DNA of 64,000 bases from an uncultured Saccharospirillaceae bacterium (GCA_947499545.1 CANMOZ010000008.1:90982-154981); one strand, 5' to 3'; positions 35,604 through 46,919 are shown, counted from the stretch's first letter. Numbers and translations: made by a program. Notes: generated by a model from the letters alone, not told the origin.

Positions 35604-36896
35604 TTATTGAGCTTCAAAAAAAGGCTTATCCGCTTCTGAATAGGGGGTTAGATCGCTCCACCAGCGGGCTTCAGGATTCCATTTGGCTAAAAAAGGAATG
35701 CCCACCTTTTGAGGCTCTCGCGCTTGTAGATACCTTAGGGATAAGGCTTTTCCCTGGGGCAACGTTAGGACTCCGTCAATCTGAACTTTACCGGGAGTCG
35801 CTGACATAACCGGGCCGCGAGCTGTTCTGCACAATCCAGAGCCTTGGATGTATGCCTCTCGATAAACGTCATAAGCTTTAATTAATGGAAGGCTAAAATA
35901 GTGATGAGCACCTGTATCTCGTTCTATGAACATGTAATAAGGGTGAATGCCCAAATTCACTTGTTTTTGCCACAGGTTAGCCCAAATATCGGATTGATCG
36001 TTGATGTGTTTGATGATGGGAGCTTGAGACCTCAACTGGGCACCTGTGCCTAATAATCGACTGATTGCCATTTGTGCAATGTCGGCTTCCAACTCTCTTG
36101 GGTGTGAGCAATGCAGCATATAAGCAAGATGTTTCCCTTTTTTGACGATCTTTTCCGATAAGTCGAGTAATTGATCGGCTTCTGTTCCGAACGCAATGCG
36201 TTCAGGTTGAAAGGCCAGAGCTTTAGTGCCAATTCGAATTGTTTTTACCTGTTCCAGTTCGGGCGATAGGAGCGGTTCGATATAGGCTTTTAACTTGTCT
36301 GTTTTCATAACCAAAGGGTCGCCGCCTGTGATCAATACATCGGTGACTTCTGGGTGCCGTTTCAAGTACTCAACCATCGCTTGAGGGGCGTTCATAGCAA
36401 TCTGAAGCGTTTTATCACCGATAAATTGCGGCCAGCGAAAACAATAGGAACAGTAGGCATGGCAAGTTTGGCTTTGTTTTGGAAAGACCAATAAGGTTTC
36501 TCGGTATTTGTGTTGCATTCCTGCAGACTCATTGGGAACATTTAGATTTAATTGCCCCCCAGGATGCGGATTGAGTTTTTGCCTAAGTTGCGTGATTCTG
36601 GATTGCAATAATGGTTTATCGTCTAACGCTTGCTCAATAAAATAAAAGTCTTCCTCTAGAAGCATTTCTTTGTGAGGTATCAACAAGCGAAAGAGTGGAT
36701 CATTGGGTGCTTGTTTCCAGTCGATAAGGTAGTTTGCAGCGTATTGACTGACTTTAAACGGAAGGAGCTGACTCACTACGCGTGCGTTATGGGCCAACTC
36801 ATTGCTGCCTGTATTTCTGTGAATTAAATCGATTAAACGCGTTCCGACATAAGGAGGTTGAGGTGCGTTTGAAACAGCGATCATATTCATTGTCAT
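35604..36896 (-). CDS. KamA-family radical SAM protein
   Basis: The 430-residue product resembles lysine 2,3-aminomutase. The iron-sulfur motif is CHAYCSYCFRWP (near residue 142, C-x3-C-x2-C), followed by the GGDPLVM SAM-binding stretch near residue 192. The PGGGGK motif that holds the pyridoxal phosphate Lys in true aminomutases is not seen: the matching place reads LCRTARGPVMS. It may therefore act on another substrate or lack PLP. EpmB, the translation-factor enzyme, is shorter (about 340). The gene is alone and faces the same way as the unknown gene downstream. Confidence 0.8.
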   Translation of the reverse strand: MTMNMIAVSNAPQPPYVGTRLIDLIHRNTGSNELAHNARVVSQLLPFKVSQYAANYLIDWKQAPNDPLFRLLIPHKEMLLEEDFYFIEQALDDKPLLQSRITQLRQKLNPHPGGQLNLNVPNESAGMQHKYRETLLVFPKQSQTCHAYCSYCFRWPQFIGDKTLQIAMNAPQAMVEYLKRHPEVTDVLITGGDPLVMKTDKLKAYIEPLLSPELEQVKTIRIGTKALAFQPERIAFGTEADQLLDLSEKIVKKGKHLAYMLHCSHPRELEADIAQMAISRLLGTGAQLRSQAPIIKHINDQSDIWANLWQKQVNLGIHPYYMFIERDTGAHHYFSLPLIKAYDVYREAYIQGSGLCRTARGPVMSATPGKVQIDGVLTLPQGKALSLRYLQAREPQKVGIPFLAKWNPEARWWSDLTPYSEADKPFFEAQ

Positions 36897-37032
36897 GAAG
36901 CCTTAGTATTATAGTGTGTAGCTATTCTGCACAATTTGATTGTGATCAATTGGGTAAGGCTCGGAGTTTAACGATGGCGGAAATAAATGTATATTGTTCT
37001 GCCAAAAAAGCGTTGATCAATGGTAAGTGTAG

Positions 37033-37956
37033 CTAACCCGTTTTTGTTGTTTGGGTCGGTCCGATTTTCGGATTGATTTGGTTTCGTCCCAACTCTTTTG
37101 AGAGGTAAAGCTGCTTATCTGCTTCAAGCAATAAATAATCATCACAATTGCTTTGATTTGGAATACAGCTGCTAATACCAAGACTTATAGTGAGTTGCAA
37201 TTGTGTGAAGTTGTTGACTTGTATAGAGCTGCTTGCGACGGCTTGGCGCAAATCTTCTGCTAGGTGTTGAGCTCCTATTAGGTCCGTTTCCGGAAGTAAA
37301 AGTACGAACTCTTCACCTCCTAATCGAGCAGGAAAGTCACTTGAGCGTTTGCAGAAATTTTTACATATTTGCGCTATCCAAATAAGTGCTTGATCTCCTA
37401 CTTTATGACCGTAGGTGTCGTTTATTTTTTTAAAGTAATCGATATCAATCATGATTAAAGCCAGGCTTTGCTGGTTTCTGAGATGTCGTCCCCATTCATT
37501 CGTTAATGTTTGAATGAAATTTCGACGATTGGCGATGTTGGTGAGACTATCGGTAAGGGCTAAATCTTCGAGTTGATCCCTTAATATTTTATTGTGTACG
37601 TTAGAGCGCACTCTGGCCAATAAAATGGTGCCTGTGTAGGGCTTCGTAATGAAATCCGCAGCCCCCATTTCAATCCCTTTTTCTTCGAGAATTAAATCCT
37701 GAGTTGCCGTTAAGAAAATAATAGGAATAGGGTTGGTTAGAGGGTTGTTTTTTAGCTCAGCGCAAACCGCTAGCCCATCCATATCCGGCAAATGGAGATC
37801 CAGTAAAATGATGTCGACCCCTTTTTTGGCAACTTCGATGGCTTTGGCGCCACAGGTCGCAATTTTCACCAAGTACTCTGACTGAAAAAGCTCAGCCAAT
37901 ACTCTAAGTTGAGTGGGGTCATCTTCAACTAATAAGACTACGCGCTTTTGTTCCAT
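37033..37956 (-). CDS. Response regulator with GGDEF diguanylate cyclase output
   Basis: Residues about 5-120 are a receiver domain with the acidic pair EDD, phosphoacceptor Asp in [12 protein letters not shown] (about residue 53), Thr in FLTAT and Lys in ITKPYTG. Residues about 135-290 are a GGDEF domain: [27 protein letters not shown] and the active site RLGGEEF. Five residues before GGEEF lies RSSD, a complete inhibitory RxxD site, so product feedback by c-di-GMP is expected. The start ATG overlaps the end of the hybrid kinase gene by 19 bases, so the kinase is the likely phosphodonor. The cyclase looks catalytically intact. Confidence 0.93.
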   Translation of the reverse strand: MEQKRVVLLVEDDPTQLRVLAELFQSEYLVKIATCGAKAIEVAKKGVDIILLDLHLPDMDGLAVCAELKNNPLTNPIPIIFLTATQDLILEEKGIEMGAADFITKPYTGTILLARVRSNVHNKILRDQLEDLALTDSLTNIANRRNFIQTLTNEWGRHLRNQQSLALIMIDIDYFKKINDTYGHKVGDQALIWIAQICKNFCKRSSDFPARLGGEEFVLLLPETDLIGAQHLAEDLRQAVASSSIQVNNFTQLQLTISLGISSCIPNQSNCDDYLLLEADKQLYLSKELGRNQINPKIGPTQTTKTG

Positions 37957-40900
37957 TGTGACTGATTCTGGATTAGCTGATCAATTAATGGCTCTGCTGA
38001 ATCATAAGCATATTCAGAGACAGCCATTAATAACCGGTTGATGTCTGGCGACAGTGCTTCTGGTAAGTCTAGCGCCTCTAGCGAATTTAGAAGAGAATCA
38101 GGTATTAATTCATTTTTGTTGATTAACTCTTTGATGGTTAATAACATTTTTTCGAGTTGATTGGGGTCATAAGCGATAGTGTTGTTCATGGTGTCTGATG
38201 AAGAAGCGCCGCTGACAACGTCGGTTACCCTTTGTAACATTTGATAGCACGCCTGATGTTGCTCAATACATGCACGTACTTTTTCTTCTAGTCCTTCAGG
38301 TTCGTTTTTTTGAATCGCTGTTTCAACCGCTCTTGCTGTCTCTGTTAATGATTCAGCGCCAATATTAGAGGCGGCTCCCGCTAATGAGTGGGCGAGTTTT
38401 TCGAGTACATTTAGTTTAGAGTCGTTGTTAGCTGTTATAAACTCGGTTTGCCATTTAGGTGCATGCATTACAAAGCGCTTAATGGCGTTGAAGAGAATAT
38501 TGATGTCTCCTGAGAGTCGTTGCAATGCTACAGGGTAATTGATGCAAGCTAGTTCACTTAATAATGCAGGGAGTTGACTCGTGTTCGCTTCAAGGGTGTG
38601 AGCCTTGGTTGTAAAAGGCATTGACTGTTCAGATGAAGCTTTAGAGTAAGGCAGTAAGGTTTTCAAAATGACATTGATGTCTAAGGGTTTTGGGATGTGT
38701 CCATTCATGCCTGCGCGTAAGGTTTTTTCTCTGTCTTGGTCAAATGCAGCAGCCGTCATCGCAATAATGGGCGTTTCCTGAGCGTCTGGATTCTGTCGGA
38801 TAAGTTCTGTTGCTGTGATGCCATCCATGTTAGGCATATGCAAATCCATAAGAATGATTTGGTGCATTTCAGGATTGAATAGATTTACAGCTTCAGCGCC
38901 ATCGTCGGCAACGTCAGTCGTGATGCCAAGTTTATTGAGTAAAGCAATGGCAACGTCTTGATTGACGAGGTTGTCTTCTACCAGCAGTGCATGCATACCT
39001 CTTAAGGGAGCAGCCTGTGCAAGCAGATGCTCTCTAGTTGAATCGGTGGATGTCGCTGCGTCATAGCATTGTAGTGAAATGGCATCGAATATTTTTGAAG
39101 GGGTTAATGGCCGATGAATCCTTTCATTTGAATAAGCCGTTAATTGCACATTCGGATTTTCATGATGAATAGTATTCGCAATGAGACAGATCCTAGAAGG
39201 GGTCTCGGCATCAGTCATTTCAGCTAGCGAGGCTAGGCTTTTGGATGATGATTCTGATGTTAACAGCGCTTGATCACACAGAATGATTCCGGGAGTTTCT
39301 GTTTTATCCAGTGATTGGGCATGCTTGATAGCGTCCTCAATGGTTTGGAATGTCATGTAATACTCTACCCAGCTTTTCAGATAATAACTGATCAGGTGGG
39401 TTTCTTCCTGATTTTGGCTGATGAGGCAGACGGGATAACGGCCATGTTGATGCCTTGCTTTTAACGTTCTGTTAGAGGCTTTTGTGAAAGCGACTGAAAA
39501 CCAGAATTGACTGCCAGTGCCTACAGCGCTTTTAACGCCAATACTACCCTCCATCAACTCAACCAAGCGTTTGCATATCGTAAGCCCAAGGCCGGTCCCG
39601 CCATAAAAACGAGTGGTTGAATCATCGGCTTGACTAAAGGTTGAAAAAATAGTGTCGGTCTTATTAGCAGGAATGCCGATGCCAGTGTCTTCTACGGAGA
39701 ATAAAACTTCAATTTTTTTATTAAGCTGGCTTAATAATTTGGCTTGTATTTTTATGTATCCTTCTTGGGTAAATTTAACGGCATTGCCAACCAGGTTGTT
39801 CATGATTTGGCTGATTCTAAGGCCATCCCCGATAACATCGAGAGGAACGTCATCATCGATATGAACCATCAATGAAATATTTTTCTCGTAGGCTGATATA
39901 GAGAACATATCAGCAGTATCATAGAACACTTGTTCTATCGAAAATGTTTCACTGGTTAATACAATTTTATTGGCTTCTAATTTAGAAAAATCCAGTATTT
40001 CGTTGAGAATGTTAAGAAGCGCTTTTGCTGAGCGTTCAGCTTTCGACAGCATGCTTTGTTGTGTTGAATCTAAAGGGGTGTCATTTAAAACCGTTAATAG
40101 CCCAATGACGCCATTCATGGGGGTTCTGATTTCGTGGCTCATGTTCGCAATAAATTCCGATTTTGCTTGATTGGCGTTGAGCGCTTCTTGGGTTCTTTTT
40201 TCAAGCTCCTGATTAAGGGTGGTGACTCTTAACCGTTCTTCATTGATCTCGGTGATGTCATTAACAACAAGAATCACACCCTGAACGTTTGCGGTAAGAT
40301 CGAAATCTGGGATAAAAGAAAAAACAACGTATTTACTCTGATCATTTATCGTTGTTAAGGTACATTTCAATTGATAGGTTTCTCCAGAAAGTGCTTTTTG
40401 CATCGCGTTAGCGATTTGATCGTAGTTCTGCTTCCCTATATGGTAGGTCAAAAATGACTCATTATTTGCATGTTCAAGTATTTCAAACCAGTGCCTAGCG
40501 GTTTTGTTAGAAAAGGCAATGGATTCATCCTTTCGTGTGTAAATAACGGGTATGGGTAAAGCATTGGTAATGGACTCTATAAAACGCTTTGAGCTGTTTA
40601 ACTCTTTCGTTCTTGCGATAACGGTTTCTTCTAATTGATCTCGTTGTAATTCTAGTTTTTCCTTTAATTCTGATTGTTCGGTTATGTCCTGAATGGTCAG
40701 TAAGTAGGGTGCATGTTTATACTCAATGCCACACCAAGACAATGAAATCAGCAAATGAAGTTTTCTTGTGGGGGATTGATATAAGTGAAGAGGTTGGTTG
40801 ATGATGAAGTTTTCTTTCCAGGTTTTCAAGATTAAAAAAACCATTTCTCGGTGATTGTCCCCTATGTTAGGGATGATGTCGCTTAATGTGAGGGTTGTTT

Positions 40901-42650
40901 CCATGTTGTCATTACGGGAATCAAATAAAGAAAGTGCCGCTTTATTGATGCTGTTAACGGTGAATGCGCTTAATATTCGGGTTATCTCTTGAGGGTCTTC
41001 TTGAATAAGGGTTTCGATTGAGCCTTTGATCGATAATGTTTCTAGGTATTGAGTACCTGTCAGAAAATCAAATTCGATTTGGGGGGTTGGGCTGTACTCC
41101 ATTAGGGTTTTGTAGATGGTTTTTTGCTCGGTTAATTGTTCTTCATACACCAATACGTCGTGTATGTCCGTATTGGTGCCGAACCAAAAAGTATTATTAT
41201 TTTCATCGTTGTGAGGGTCCGCCTGCACTTTAAACCAACGATATTCCCGATCTTTATTCATAAACCGCAAGATAACTTCAAAGCGCTTTCCTGAGATAAG
41301 GGCATTGCCCCAGGCTGCTTGCAGTTTAGGAACATCGTTTGGGTGAAGAACTTCATCCCATAACGCTTTGATATCTGGGAGAGTTTCTCGTTTGGAATAG
41401 AGAAACCATTGCTCACTAGTGAAGGTGATTTCACCCTGGGCATTTGCAATCCAAACCACTTGGGGAATGGTGTTGATTAAGTTGGTCCAATAGACTTCTT
41501 GTGCTTTTACCGTCGCATTGACGGTCTCTAATCGTTTTCTGTTTTCAAGTTCGTTGATGTATTTTTTACGCTGTTGTTGCTTTTTAATGGCAAGGCTGTG
41601 AATAGAAAATAAGATGGAAGTATAAGCAAGAATACAAGATAGGATAATAATGATAGACTGGTTCCACACCTTATTGTAAATACCCAAGTAACGTTTTTTT
41701 TGATCAGAAAGAACTAAAATCCAAGCCTCTTGGAATCGAGTGGATTTAATATTTAAATGTTCGGCTTCTTCCCAAGTCCATACCCAGTGTTCGTCATTAA
41801 TCGTCATGTCACCTTGATGCTGTGTTTTTGCTACCTCTATAAATTGAGCGTATTCGCTGCTGATCTTGAAATTAGGGTCAATGAGTGCTCCCCATGTTAA
41901 CTCAGGGTTAGGGTGGATTAGCCACTGAAACTGATCATTGATTATCATAAAGTCTCCTGAATAGTGATCCAGTAAGAGCTTTATGTGGCCTATGATGGAT
42001 TCGGCATTAACATTGATAATCAAGAAGCCAAGGTCAATAGAATCTTCATTGGATTTAATGTTTGGAAGCCGCCAACCGAATCGTAGCACTGGGGTATACG
42101 GGATTTGGATTTGCCCATTTTCCTGATTTAAATCGAACTCAGAGATGTACCCTATGTGAGGATTCAGTGCCAGAATATCTTGGGTATAACGGCGATCTGA
42201 TTTATCTTGTAACTTGGTGTCAGGTATTATAACGAGAGATTTATCCGCTTGGCGATCCACCCTGATTTGTTCTTTCCCTTCTGCATTTATCCAGCGAAGC
42301 TGCAAGATGTCTGGTACAGATTTGACAATAATCCAAAAGGCTTCTGGTAGGGCTTTAGGTGGGCTGGACTGATCATTTATCGTTTCTTCAAATTGTTTAA
42401 GCAGTCGTTCGTCGTGGGCTAAGTTAGATAATAGCGTTAGTGGGTTTTGTAGTGCGTATTCGAACTCTATATGGGCTACTTCAAGCTTTTGTTTACGATC
42501 TTGTGTTAATAAGCTTTGCTCAACGCGAATGACGTGTTCGGTAATGTAGTACCCAGTACAAAGAATTCCTAGAATTCCCAGCAGGAATAGCCCAACAAAC
42601 AATCGTCTGAATGGGCGGTCGTCTGAGGTCTTTTTTTGACTAAAAGGCAT
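37938..42650 (-). CDS. Large hybrid sensor histidine kinase (Cache-PAS-HK-REC-HPt)
   Basis: About 1570 residues. From the N-terminus: a membrane segment (about 15-37), a periplasmic Cache-like sensor, a second membrane segment (about 330-350), two or three PAS domains (about 385-830), then the kinase core. The core has the H-box [16 protein letters not shown] (His about residue 840), [20 protein letters not shown] and [13 protein letters not shown]. Next come a degenerate receiver (about 1090-1210), an intact receiver ([25 protein letters not shown]; about 1215-1335) and a C-terminal HPt domain ([15 protein letters not shown]). The start at 42650 is chosen because GTAGGG precedes it; the longer frame begins with TTG at 42707. 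It overlaps the GGDEF regulator gene. Confidence 0.9.
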   Translation of the reverse strand: MPFSQKKTSDDRPFRRLFVGLFLLGILGILCTGYYITEHVIRVEQSLLTQDRKQKLEVAHIEFEYALQNPLTLLSNLAHDERLLKQFEETINDQSSPPKALPEAFWIIVKSVPDILQLRWINAEGKEQIRVDRQADKSLVIIPDTKLQDKSDRRYTQDILALNPHIGYISEFDLNQENGQIQIPYTPVLRFGWRLPNIKSNEDSIDLGFLIINVNAESIIGHIKLLLDHYSGDFMIINDQFQWLIHPNPELTWGALIDPNFKISSEYAQFIEVAKTQHQGDMTINDEHWVWTWEEAEHLNIKSTRFQEAWILVLSDQKKRYLGIYNKVWNQSIIIILSCILAYTSILFSIHSLAIKKQQQRKKYINELENRKRLETVNATVKAQEVYWTNLINTIPQVVWIANAQGEITFTSEQWFLYSKRETLPDIKALWDEVLHPNDVPKLQAAWGNALISGKRFEVILRFMNKDREYRWFKVQADPHNDENNNTFWFGTNTDIHDVLVYEEQLTEQKTIYKTLMEYSPTPQIEFDFLTGTQYLETLSIKGSIETLIQEDPQEITRILSAFTVNSINKAALSLFDSRNDNMETTLTLSDIIPNIGDNHREMVFLILKTWKENFIINQPLHLYQSPTRKLHLLISLSWCGIEYKHAPYLLTIQDITEQSELKEKLELQRDQLEETVIARTKELNSSKRFIESITNALPIPVIYTRKDESIAFSNKTARHWFEILEHANNESFLTYHIGKQNYDQIANAMQKALSGETYQLKCTLTTINDQSKYVVFSFIPDFDLTANVQGVILVVNDITEINEERLRVTTLNQELEKRTQEALNANQAKSEFIANMSHEIRTPMNGVIGLLTVLNDTPLDSTQQSMLSKAERSAKALLNILNEILDFSKLEANKIVLTSETFSIEQVFYDTADMFSISAYEKNISLMVHIDDDVPLDVIGDGLRISQIMNNLVGNAVKFTQEGYIKIQAKLLSQLNKKIEVLFSVEDTGIGIPANKTDTIFSTFSQADDSTTRFYGGTGLGLTICKRLVELMEGSIGVKSAVGTGSQFWFSVAFTKASNRTLKARHQHGRYPVCLISQNQEETHLISYYLKSWVEYYMTFQTIEDAIKHAQSLDKTETPGIILCDQALLTSESSSKSLASLAEMTDAETPSRICLIANTIHHENPNVQLTAYSNERIHRPLTPSKIFDAISLQCYDAATSTDSTREHLLAQAAPLRGMHALLVEDNLVNQDVAIALLNKLGITTDVADDGAEAVNLFNPEMHQIILMDLHMPNMDGITATELIRQNPDAQETPIIAMTAAAFDQDREKTLRAGMNGHIPKPLDINVILKTLLPYSKASSEQSMPFTTKAHTLEANTSQLPALLSELACINYPVALQRLSGDINILFNAIKRFVMHAPKWQTEFITANNDSKLNVLEKLAHSLAGAASNIGAESLTETARAVETAIQKNEPEGLEEKVRACIEQHQACYQMLQRVTDVVSGASSSDTMNNTIAYDPNQLEKMLLTIKELINKNELIPDSLLNSLEALDLPEALSPDINRLLMAVSEYAYDSAEPLIDQLIQNQSQWNKSA

Positions 42651-42660
42651 TCGAAACCCT

Positions 42661-42683
42661 ACACCTGTGTCTATAACAGGTGT
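42661..42683 (-). promoter_or_regulatory. Palindrome at the start of the hybrid kinase gene
   Basis: ACACCTGT (42661-42668), seven bases, ACACCTGT inverted (42676-42683): perfect 8-base arms. With the start at 42650 it lies just upstream of the ribosome site and could be an operator or a 5' hairpin. If the longer start were used it would be coding. Confidence 0.35.
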
Positions 42684-42765
42684 AGGTGAGACTTTAAAGG
42701 GCATCAAGTGAGGGCGAATGCGTTCAAATGAGCCATACCCAAAGGTGTTGCCCTAAGCGTAACCT

Positions 42766-44094
42766 TTATGCTGTTAGAGCAGCCTGTGGATTGATGAGGC
42801 TTTGAAACCCTACAAAGTCCTCTTGTACAAGCGCCGCGTATGCTTGGGCGGATTCTATGAGACTGGAACCCTTTTGCCTGATGGCCTCAATCATGGCCTC
42901 TTCAAAGTCGTAGGAGCGCCTGTCGCCACGCCCATGGGCTCTGGCGAGAGCCTTGCCGCAGGCTTTCGCATAATCCTTGAATGCTTTGGAATAAGAATTG
43001 ACTGAAAGTAGATCTTCAGGGTCTAGGGAAACGCGTGCATGATGGCGAGATCTAACCAGCCAGTGGTGCCCTTGCCACTCAACTTCATCTAATACGAGGT
43101 CTGGTCGCCGAACCATTCGACGCTGACAGTCTAAGGTTAAATGTGCAGGGTTGAGTTGGTTTACCGGAGACAGTTGAGGGAAATAATGAATCAATGCAGC
43201 GGGCCGCTGCTGTTTGATTTCTACAATGTGCGCGCGTTCAAAGTATGCCTGGGAAGTCTCTCCAGGTGAGCCTACAAGCAAATAAAAGCGATCAATATTC
43301 AACGAACCTGTTCCAGCACCCACACGTCTGGCAACATCTAAAATACTGTCGTCTACGTACGGGCGAAATTGTTGAATGATCTGAGCTTTCAGTTCAGGAC
43401 TTATGGCTTCACATTTGCCACCTAAGCGAAAGGTAAAGCCTTTTTCGTCAAGAGTCGCGAGTTTTGCGAGCGTTGACTTGGTCGTGAATTTCTTCCCGCC
43501 GGGTACCCGTGATTGTGCTTTTGATAAGTATTCTCGGAGCACATGTTTTTTGGAAAATTGATTCAACGGGGCATTTAACTGCTTTGGGTTATCATGCAAT
43601 GCCCTACGATAAGCTTTAAGAAAAGCCTTGCTTGCCTTGTGTGCAGAGACTTTTAGCTGCTGAGATGGATGGGTGTGAACTTCAGGGTCGGATGAGTAAC
43701 GGTGATCAAGAATGCCTTGAACATAGTCTTCCACTAAAAACAAAGAAACGCAAAATCGATGTACATCATAGGCCGCATGGCCTTCTACAGCGTCATCAAA
43801 ATCATTCGGGCCCCAAACGATCTTTTCGCCGTAGCTGCCATCTTCGGAATAGAAGCCAAAGTTAGTGAAGTGGCAATCTCCCATAATGCGGGTAAGCGGC
43901 GCTTCTAAAAAGGTGTCAGGAAGCTTAATAGTGTCGGTCGCTATATCATGATAATAGAGTTGAGCGGACCCTCGATAAAATTGAAAGGGGGACAAGGCCA
44001 TTTTCTTGTGTTTGTTAATTGGGTTGCTAGAAGGTATGCAGCCATCAACACGTTTGATTTCTTGTAAGACGGTTTTTAATCGCGCTTGTTTCAT
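42766..44094 (-). CDS. DUF2252-family protein
   Basis: The 442-residue product shows the family pattern. The N-terminal KHKKMALSPFQFYRGSAQLYYHD is followed by RIMGDCHFTNFGF (about residue 70) and WGPNDFDDAVEGHAAYDVHRF (about residue 95), which resemble the catalytic and metal segments of kinase-like (aminoglycoside phosphotransferase-like) folds. The function of DUF2252 is not established. It ends with a helical segment, YAALVQEDFVGF. It is followed within 60 bases by the kinase gene but is probably a separate unit; the FMN reductase lies just upstream on the same strand, 21 bases away. Confidence 0.82.
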   Translation of the reverse strand: MKQARLKTVLQEIKRVDGCIPSSNPINKHKKMALSPFQFYRGSAQLYYHDIATDTIKLPDTFLEAPLTRIMGDCHFTNFGFYSEDGSYGEKIVWGPNDFDDAVEGHAAYDVHRFCVSLFLVEDYVQGILDHRYSSDPEVHTHPSQQLKVSAHKASKAFLKAYRRALHDNPKQLNAPLNQFSKKHVLREYLSKAQSRVPGGKKFTTKSTLAKLATLDEKGFTFRLGGKCEAISPELKAQIIQQFRPYVDDSILDVARRVGAGTGSLNIDRFYLLVGSPGETSQAYFERAHIVEIKQQRPAALIHYFPQLSPVNQLNPAHLTLDCQRRMVRRPDLVLDEVEWQGHHWLVRSRHHARVSLDPEDLLSVNSYSKAFKDYAKACGKALARAHGRGDRRSYDFEEAMIEAIRQKGSSLIESAQAYAALVQEDFVGFQSLINPQAALTA

Positions 44095-44115
44095 AAAAAC
44101 AACTTCTTGGTAAAA

Positions 44116-44652
44116 TTAACTGGGTTCTTGCAATGCTTTTAAAGTATCGGCAAGTGCTTGTTTTGTGTTTGGGTCGACGATGGTGTTCGTTTGAGCATCA
44201 AAAACGTCTTGGAATTTCGGGATTGATAAACTGGCTTTAACGATGCCCGCAAAATGTGGGGCTGACTGCACGGCTGAGGTTAGAACACTTTGCCCGCCTC
44301 TTGCTCCGGGAGAGGTTGCCAACAAGACCATGGGTTTGTTCTGGAAAACATGCTTATCAATGCGTGATGCCCAATCAAATAAGTTTTTGTAAGCGGCCGT
44401 ATAACTGCCATTGTGTTCTGCAAAGGAAATTAACAGAGCATCGGCTTGACCAATTAACTCGTAAAAAGCCTTTGCTTTTGCAGGGTGATCATCCAGCGCT
44501 TGTTCTCGATCTTCGCTGTATAGGGGAATTTCGTAATCGTTTAAATCGATGATCTTGGCGGTAATGTCAGGCATTATTGAGCAGGCATAGGTGATCAGTT
44601 GCTTGTTGATGGAATGTTTGCTGTTTGATGCAGCAAATGCAAGTAAGTTCAT
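44116..44652 (-). CDS. NAD(P)H-dependent FMN reductase family protein
   Basis: A 178-residue flavodoxin-like oxidoreductase: LAFAASNSKHSINKQL at the phosphate-binding N-terminus, IIDLNDYEIPLYSED, ALLISFAEHNGSYTAAYKNLFDW, and MVLLATSPGARGGQSVL. This is the NADPH_dep_FMN_red (ChrR/WrbA-related) family, which reduces quinones, azo compounds or metals using FMN. Motifs and length are complete. The stop is 21 bases from the DUF2252 start, so they may be co-transcribed. The physiological substrate is not visible. Confidence 0.88.
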   Translation of the reverse strand: MNLLAFAASNSKHSINKQLITYACSIMPDITAKIIDLNDYEIPLYSEDREQALDDHPAKAKAFYELIGQADALLISFAEHNGSYTAAYKNLFDWASRIDKHVFQNKPMVLLATSPGARGGQSVLTSAVQSAPHFAGIVKASLSIPKFQDVFDAQTNTIVDPNTKQALADTLKALQEPS

Positions 44653-44957
44653 GCTCTAGAGTCCTTTGTTTTTTTATGGCTTGATCGATATTTGCTTTTC
44701 TTATCTTTATACTGAAACCCATTAATGTGTTGAGTCTCCAATGGTTGGAAGCGGATATGTATACGATTGCAAATCGGGTTTTCGAACAGAGTAACCGATT
44801 AGCCTGTTGAATAGCAAAACTCTGCTGAATCACTGTATATAATGGACACTGTAATCTTGGAAACGTTCATCTTAATGATTCGAACGGATAAAAGTGAGGA
44901 AGAATCGGCAAGCAAACAATATTGAGTTAATTGCTCAATACGAAACCGTCTGAGATA
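44653..44957. other. Non-coding stretch upstream of the FMN reductase gene
   Basis: About 300 bases on the 5' side of the FMN reductase gene. An 88-codon frame here overlaps the gene start and has no family features, so I treat the region as promoter and spacer. No strong hairpin or RNA gene was seen. Confidence 0.4.
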
Positions 44958-45857
44958 TTAGAATTCTAATGATGGCCTTAATAGAAAGGTGGTATCGGTA
45001 CTGTCGTCTTGCAGAGATCTTTTGTATTTGAAGCGGGTATCGCGTGTGAAACCAAACCCAATGGAAAATACGATGCCATCCGTACCTAAGGGGATTTTCT
45101 TATCAATAATTAACTTTTGACCTATGCTGTTGCCTGTGTTTTTATCCATTCGATAGGTAAATTCGATGCCGCCGTTATGGAAAAATGAGAGCACTTCCAT
45201 GTTGTTTTGAATGCGGTCACGTCTGATGCCTATGTAAAATTCGTCGGTAATGTCTCGGTTGTTATGAAACTTAAATCCAAACCGAAAGCTCCAGCTTAAA
45301 TCGTAATTCTCAAGTACTTTATCACCTTTGACTTTCCACTCCAACTCCATCCAATGATCATCAATCATTTGATTGCGCTTTATATGATAATTCCCAACAC
45401 TGAGTAGGTACCCCATAAAACCGCGATTTTGCTCTTCTAGGTTTTTAGGGGATTTGAAATCAACACGATTTCCTAGGAATAAAGCTAATGCCCAAGGTTC
45501 TTCAAACCCTGCTGTAAAGGTTTCTACCCAGTTGCTGTCATTTCCATAGTCGGCATTGTCATAAAAAACGGGGTGAGAGCGACGGATTAAAACGCCGGCT
45601 ACTGGAAGGGGGTTGATGGAAGCTTCAACTAACATAAATCGAGGAACGAGGGATCGAGACAAGAGGTCTTTATAAACTTCAAATTCACCCGCTTCGCCTA
45701 GTTCTGGAACGGGTTCATCCGCCAGGTTGATGAACATGCCGATGTTGCTGTAGTAGGGGTCGAATTCTGTCTCGATTTCAATATCGCCTTCCTCAATCGC
45801 AAGCACGCCACTTTGATGCATGAAGATCAAAATGATGGATGCTAGGCAGGTTTTCAT
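44958..45857 (-). CDS. Putative outer-membrane beta-barrel protein
   Basis: A signal peptide (MKTCLASIILIFMHQSGVLA) precedes about 280 residues of alternating hydrophobic and polar beta-strand pattern (for example DLSWSFRFGFKFHNN and GTDGIVFSIGFGFTRD). The C-terminus ends in Phe (FLLRPSLEF), the usual outer-membrane barrel signature. No specific family is recognised, so the function is unknown: porin, receptor and assembly factor are all possible. The ATG at 45857 is preferred to one 24 bases upstream for the cleaner signal peptide, but neither has a good ribosome site. Single gene. Confidence 0.6.
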   Translation of the reverse strand: MKTCLASIILIFMHQSGVLAIEEGDIEIETEFDPYYSNIGMFINLADEPVPELGEAGEFEVYKDLLSRSLVPRFMLVEASINPLPVAGVLIRRSHPVFYDNADYGNDSNWVETFTAGFEEPWALALFLGNRVDFKSPKNLEEQNRGFMGYLLSVGNYHIKRNQMIDDHWMELEWKVKGDKVLENYDLSWSFRFGFKFHNNRDITDEFYIGIRRDRIQNNMEVLSFFHNGGIEFTYRMDKNTGNSIGQKLIIDKKIPLGTDGIVFSIGFGFTRDTRFKYKRSLQDDSTDTTFLLRPSLEF

Positions 45858-46080
45858 GAATGTTAGGCAATGAGTGAACATACAGGTTGTGTCAGATTGA
45901 ACCTATGGGAATGATTGGCCCTTGAGGTGCTGCAGGTCACGTGCCCATCTTATGGCTTTTTCTATGCTTGCTGGACGAGATTGATTAGGCAGTAAAAAAG
46001 AGGCATCGCGTGCTGGCTTATGAGCTTTCATATAGAAAGGCAAAGCCAGCAAAGTTGAATGGAGAAGAGAAAAGGGTTTG

Positions 46081-46476
46081 TTAAAGCAAGCTCCCGAAAG
46101 GTAAGAAATGATTATCAGTATGCGACTTTACCCACTGGGCCAGTTCATGATCTATTTGTCCCAGCCGCTGTTTGTGTGCTTTAAAGAGAGGGATGACAGG
46201 GCTATTTTTACCGCGATCCCACCCTGGCTGTTGTTCGAGCAATGTCAGCGCTTTAATTAAGAAAACGAGTTCAGAGTCTTTCAGTTCTTGAGAGAATGCT
46301 GTCCATTGTTCAGGAGGTAAAGCCTGAAACTTTTGAAGGGAATCCCATGGCCCTTCACCTAAATCTTCCAGTCGGTTCAGGCTTGGAACCGCTTTTGCCA
46401 AAAGATCGGACAATTGAGAACGCGATAGGGTTACATCCTGGGTTGTGGGTTGCCAGGTACCAAGGCTCACAGGCAT
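46081..46476 (-). CDS. Hypothetical soluble protein
   Basis: A 131-residue hydrophilic protein with no signal peptide. It is helical and Leu/Gln-rich, with a segment SELVFLIKALTLLEQQPGW and a C-terminal HFLPFGSLL tail. No family is recognised, though its composition and codon use look like a real protein, and a ribosome site GGAG lies shortly before the ATG. Its neighbours (a barrel gene and an acyltransferase gene) do not suggest a role. Single gene. Confidence 0.5.
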   Translation of the reverse strand: MPVSLGTWQPTTQDVTLSRSQLSDLLAKAVPSLNRLEDLGEGPWDSLQKFQALPPEQWTAFSQELKDSELVFLIKALTLLEQQPGWDRGKNSPVIPLFKAHKQRLGQIDHELAQWVKSHTDNHFLPFGSLL

Positions 46477-46919
46477 CTCCTTTGATGGATCATGTCGATA
46501 AGTGCTAGCAGACTAAGGAACGATCGGCCAGTGACTGAAAGTTTCGAAAAGAGAGTATATAGCACGCCACTCATAAGGCCGCAATATTTGACGATGCCGG
46601 TATGCATGGTTTGTTAATGGCTCATATTAGCATCATCGCTTATCTAAAAAGCACCTCGAGAGAAGGGCATCTTGGCCTGCTGATGAACGCAGTCGTCACA
46701 AATCAATACATAAAGTAAGGTTGATACCATTAAAATGGCAGGCGTTTGGAATCTTATGAGAGAACCTTGCTAGCGCGTTCCTTGAAGAATAGGTTTAAAT
46801 GCTAGAGGGTTTCGAGGGGCGTATCAATTAAGGTGGTACCCCCGTAATGTGTCAGATAAAGCTGACGTACCTAGATTGAACTGAGTGCATGCTTGTGCCG
46901 GTTGTGGAAGCAAATTGTT
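46477..46919. other. Intergenic region between divergent genes
   Basis: This 443-base stretch separates the divergent hypothetical and acyltransferase genes and should contain promoters for both. I see no frame with coding character, no strong hairpin and no RNA gene. Confidence 0.45.

Noticed and set aside
44567-44833. 88-codon minus-strand frame overlapping the FMN reductase start
   Set aside because: It overlaps the gene's first 86 bases in another frame and shows no domain features.
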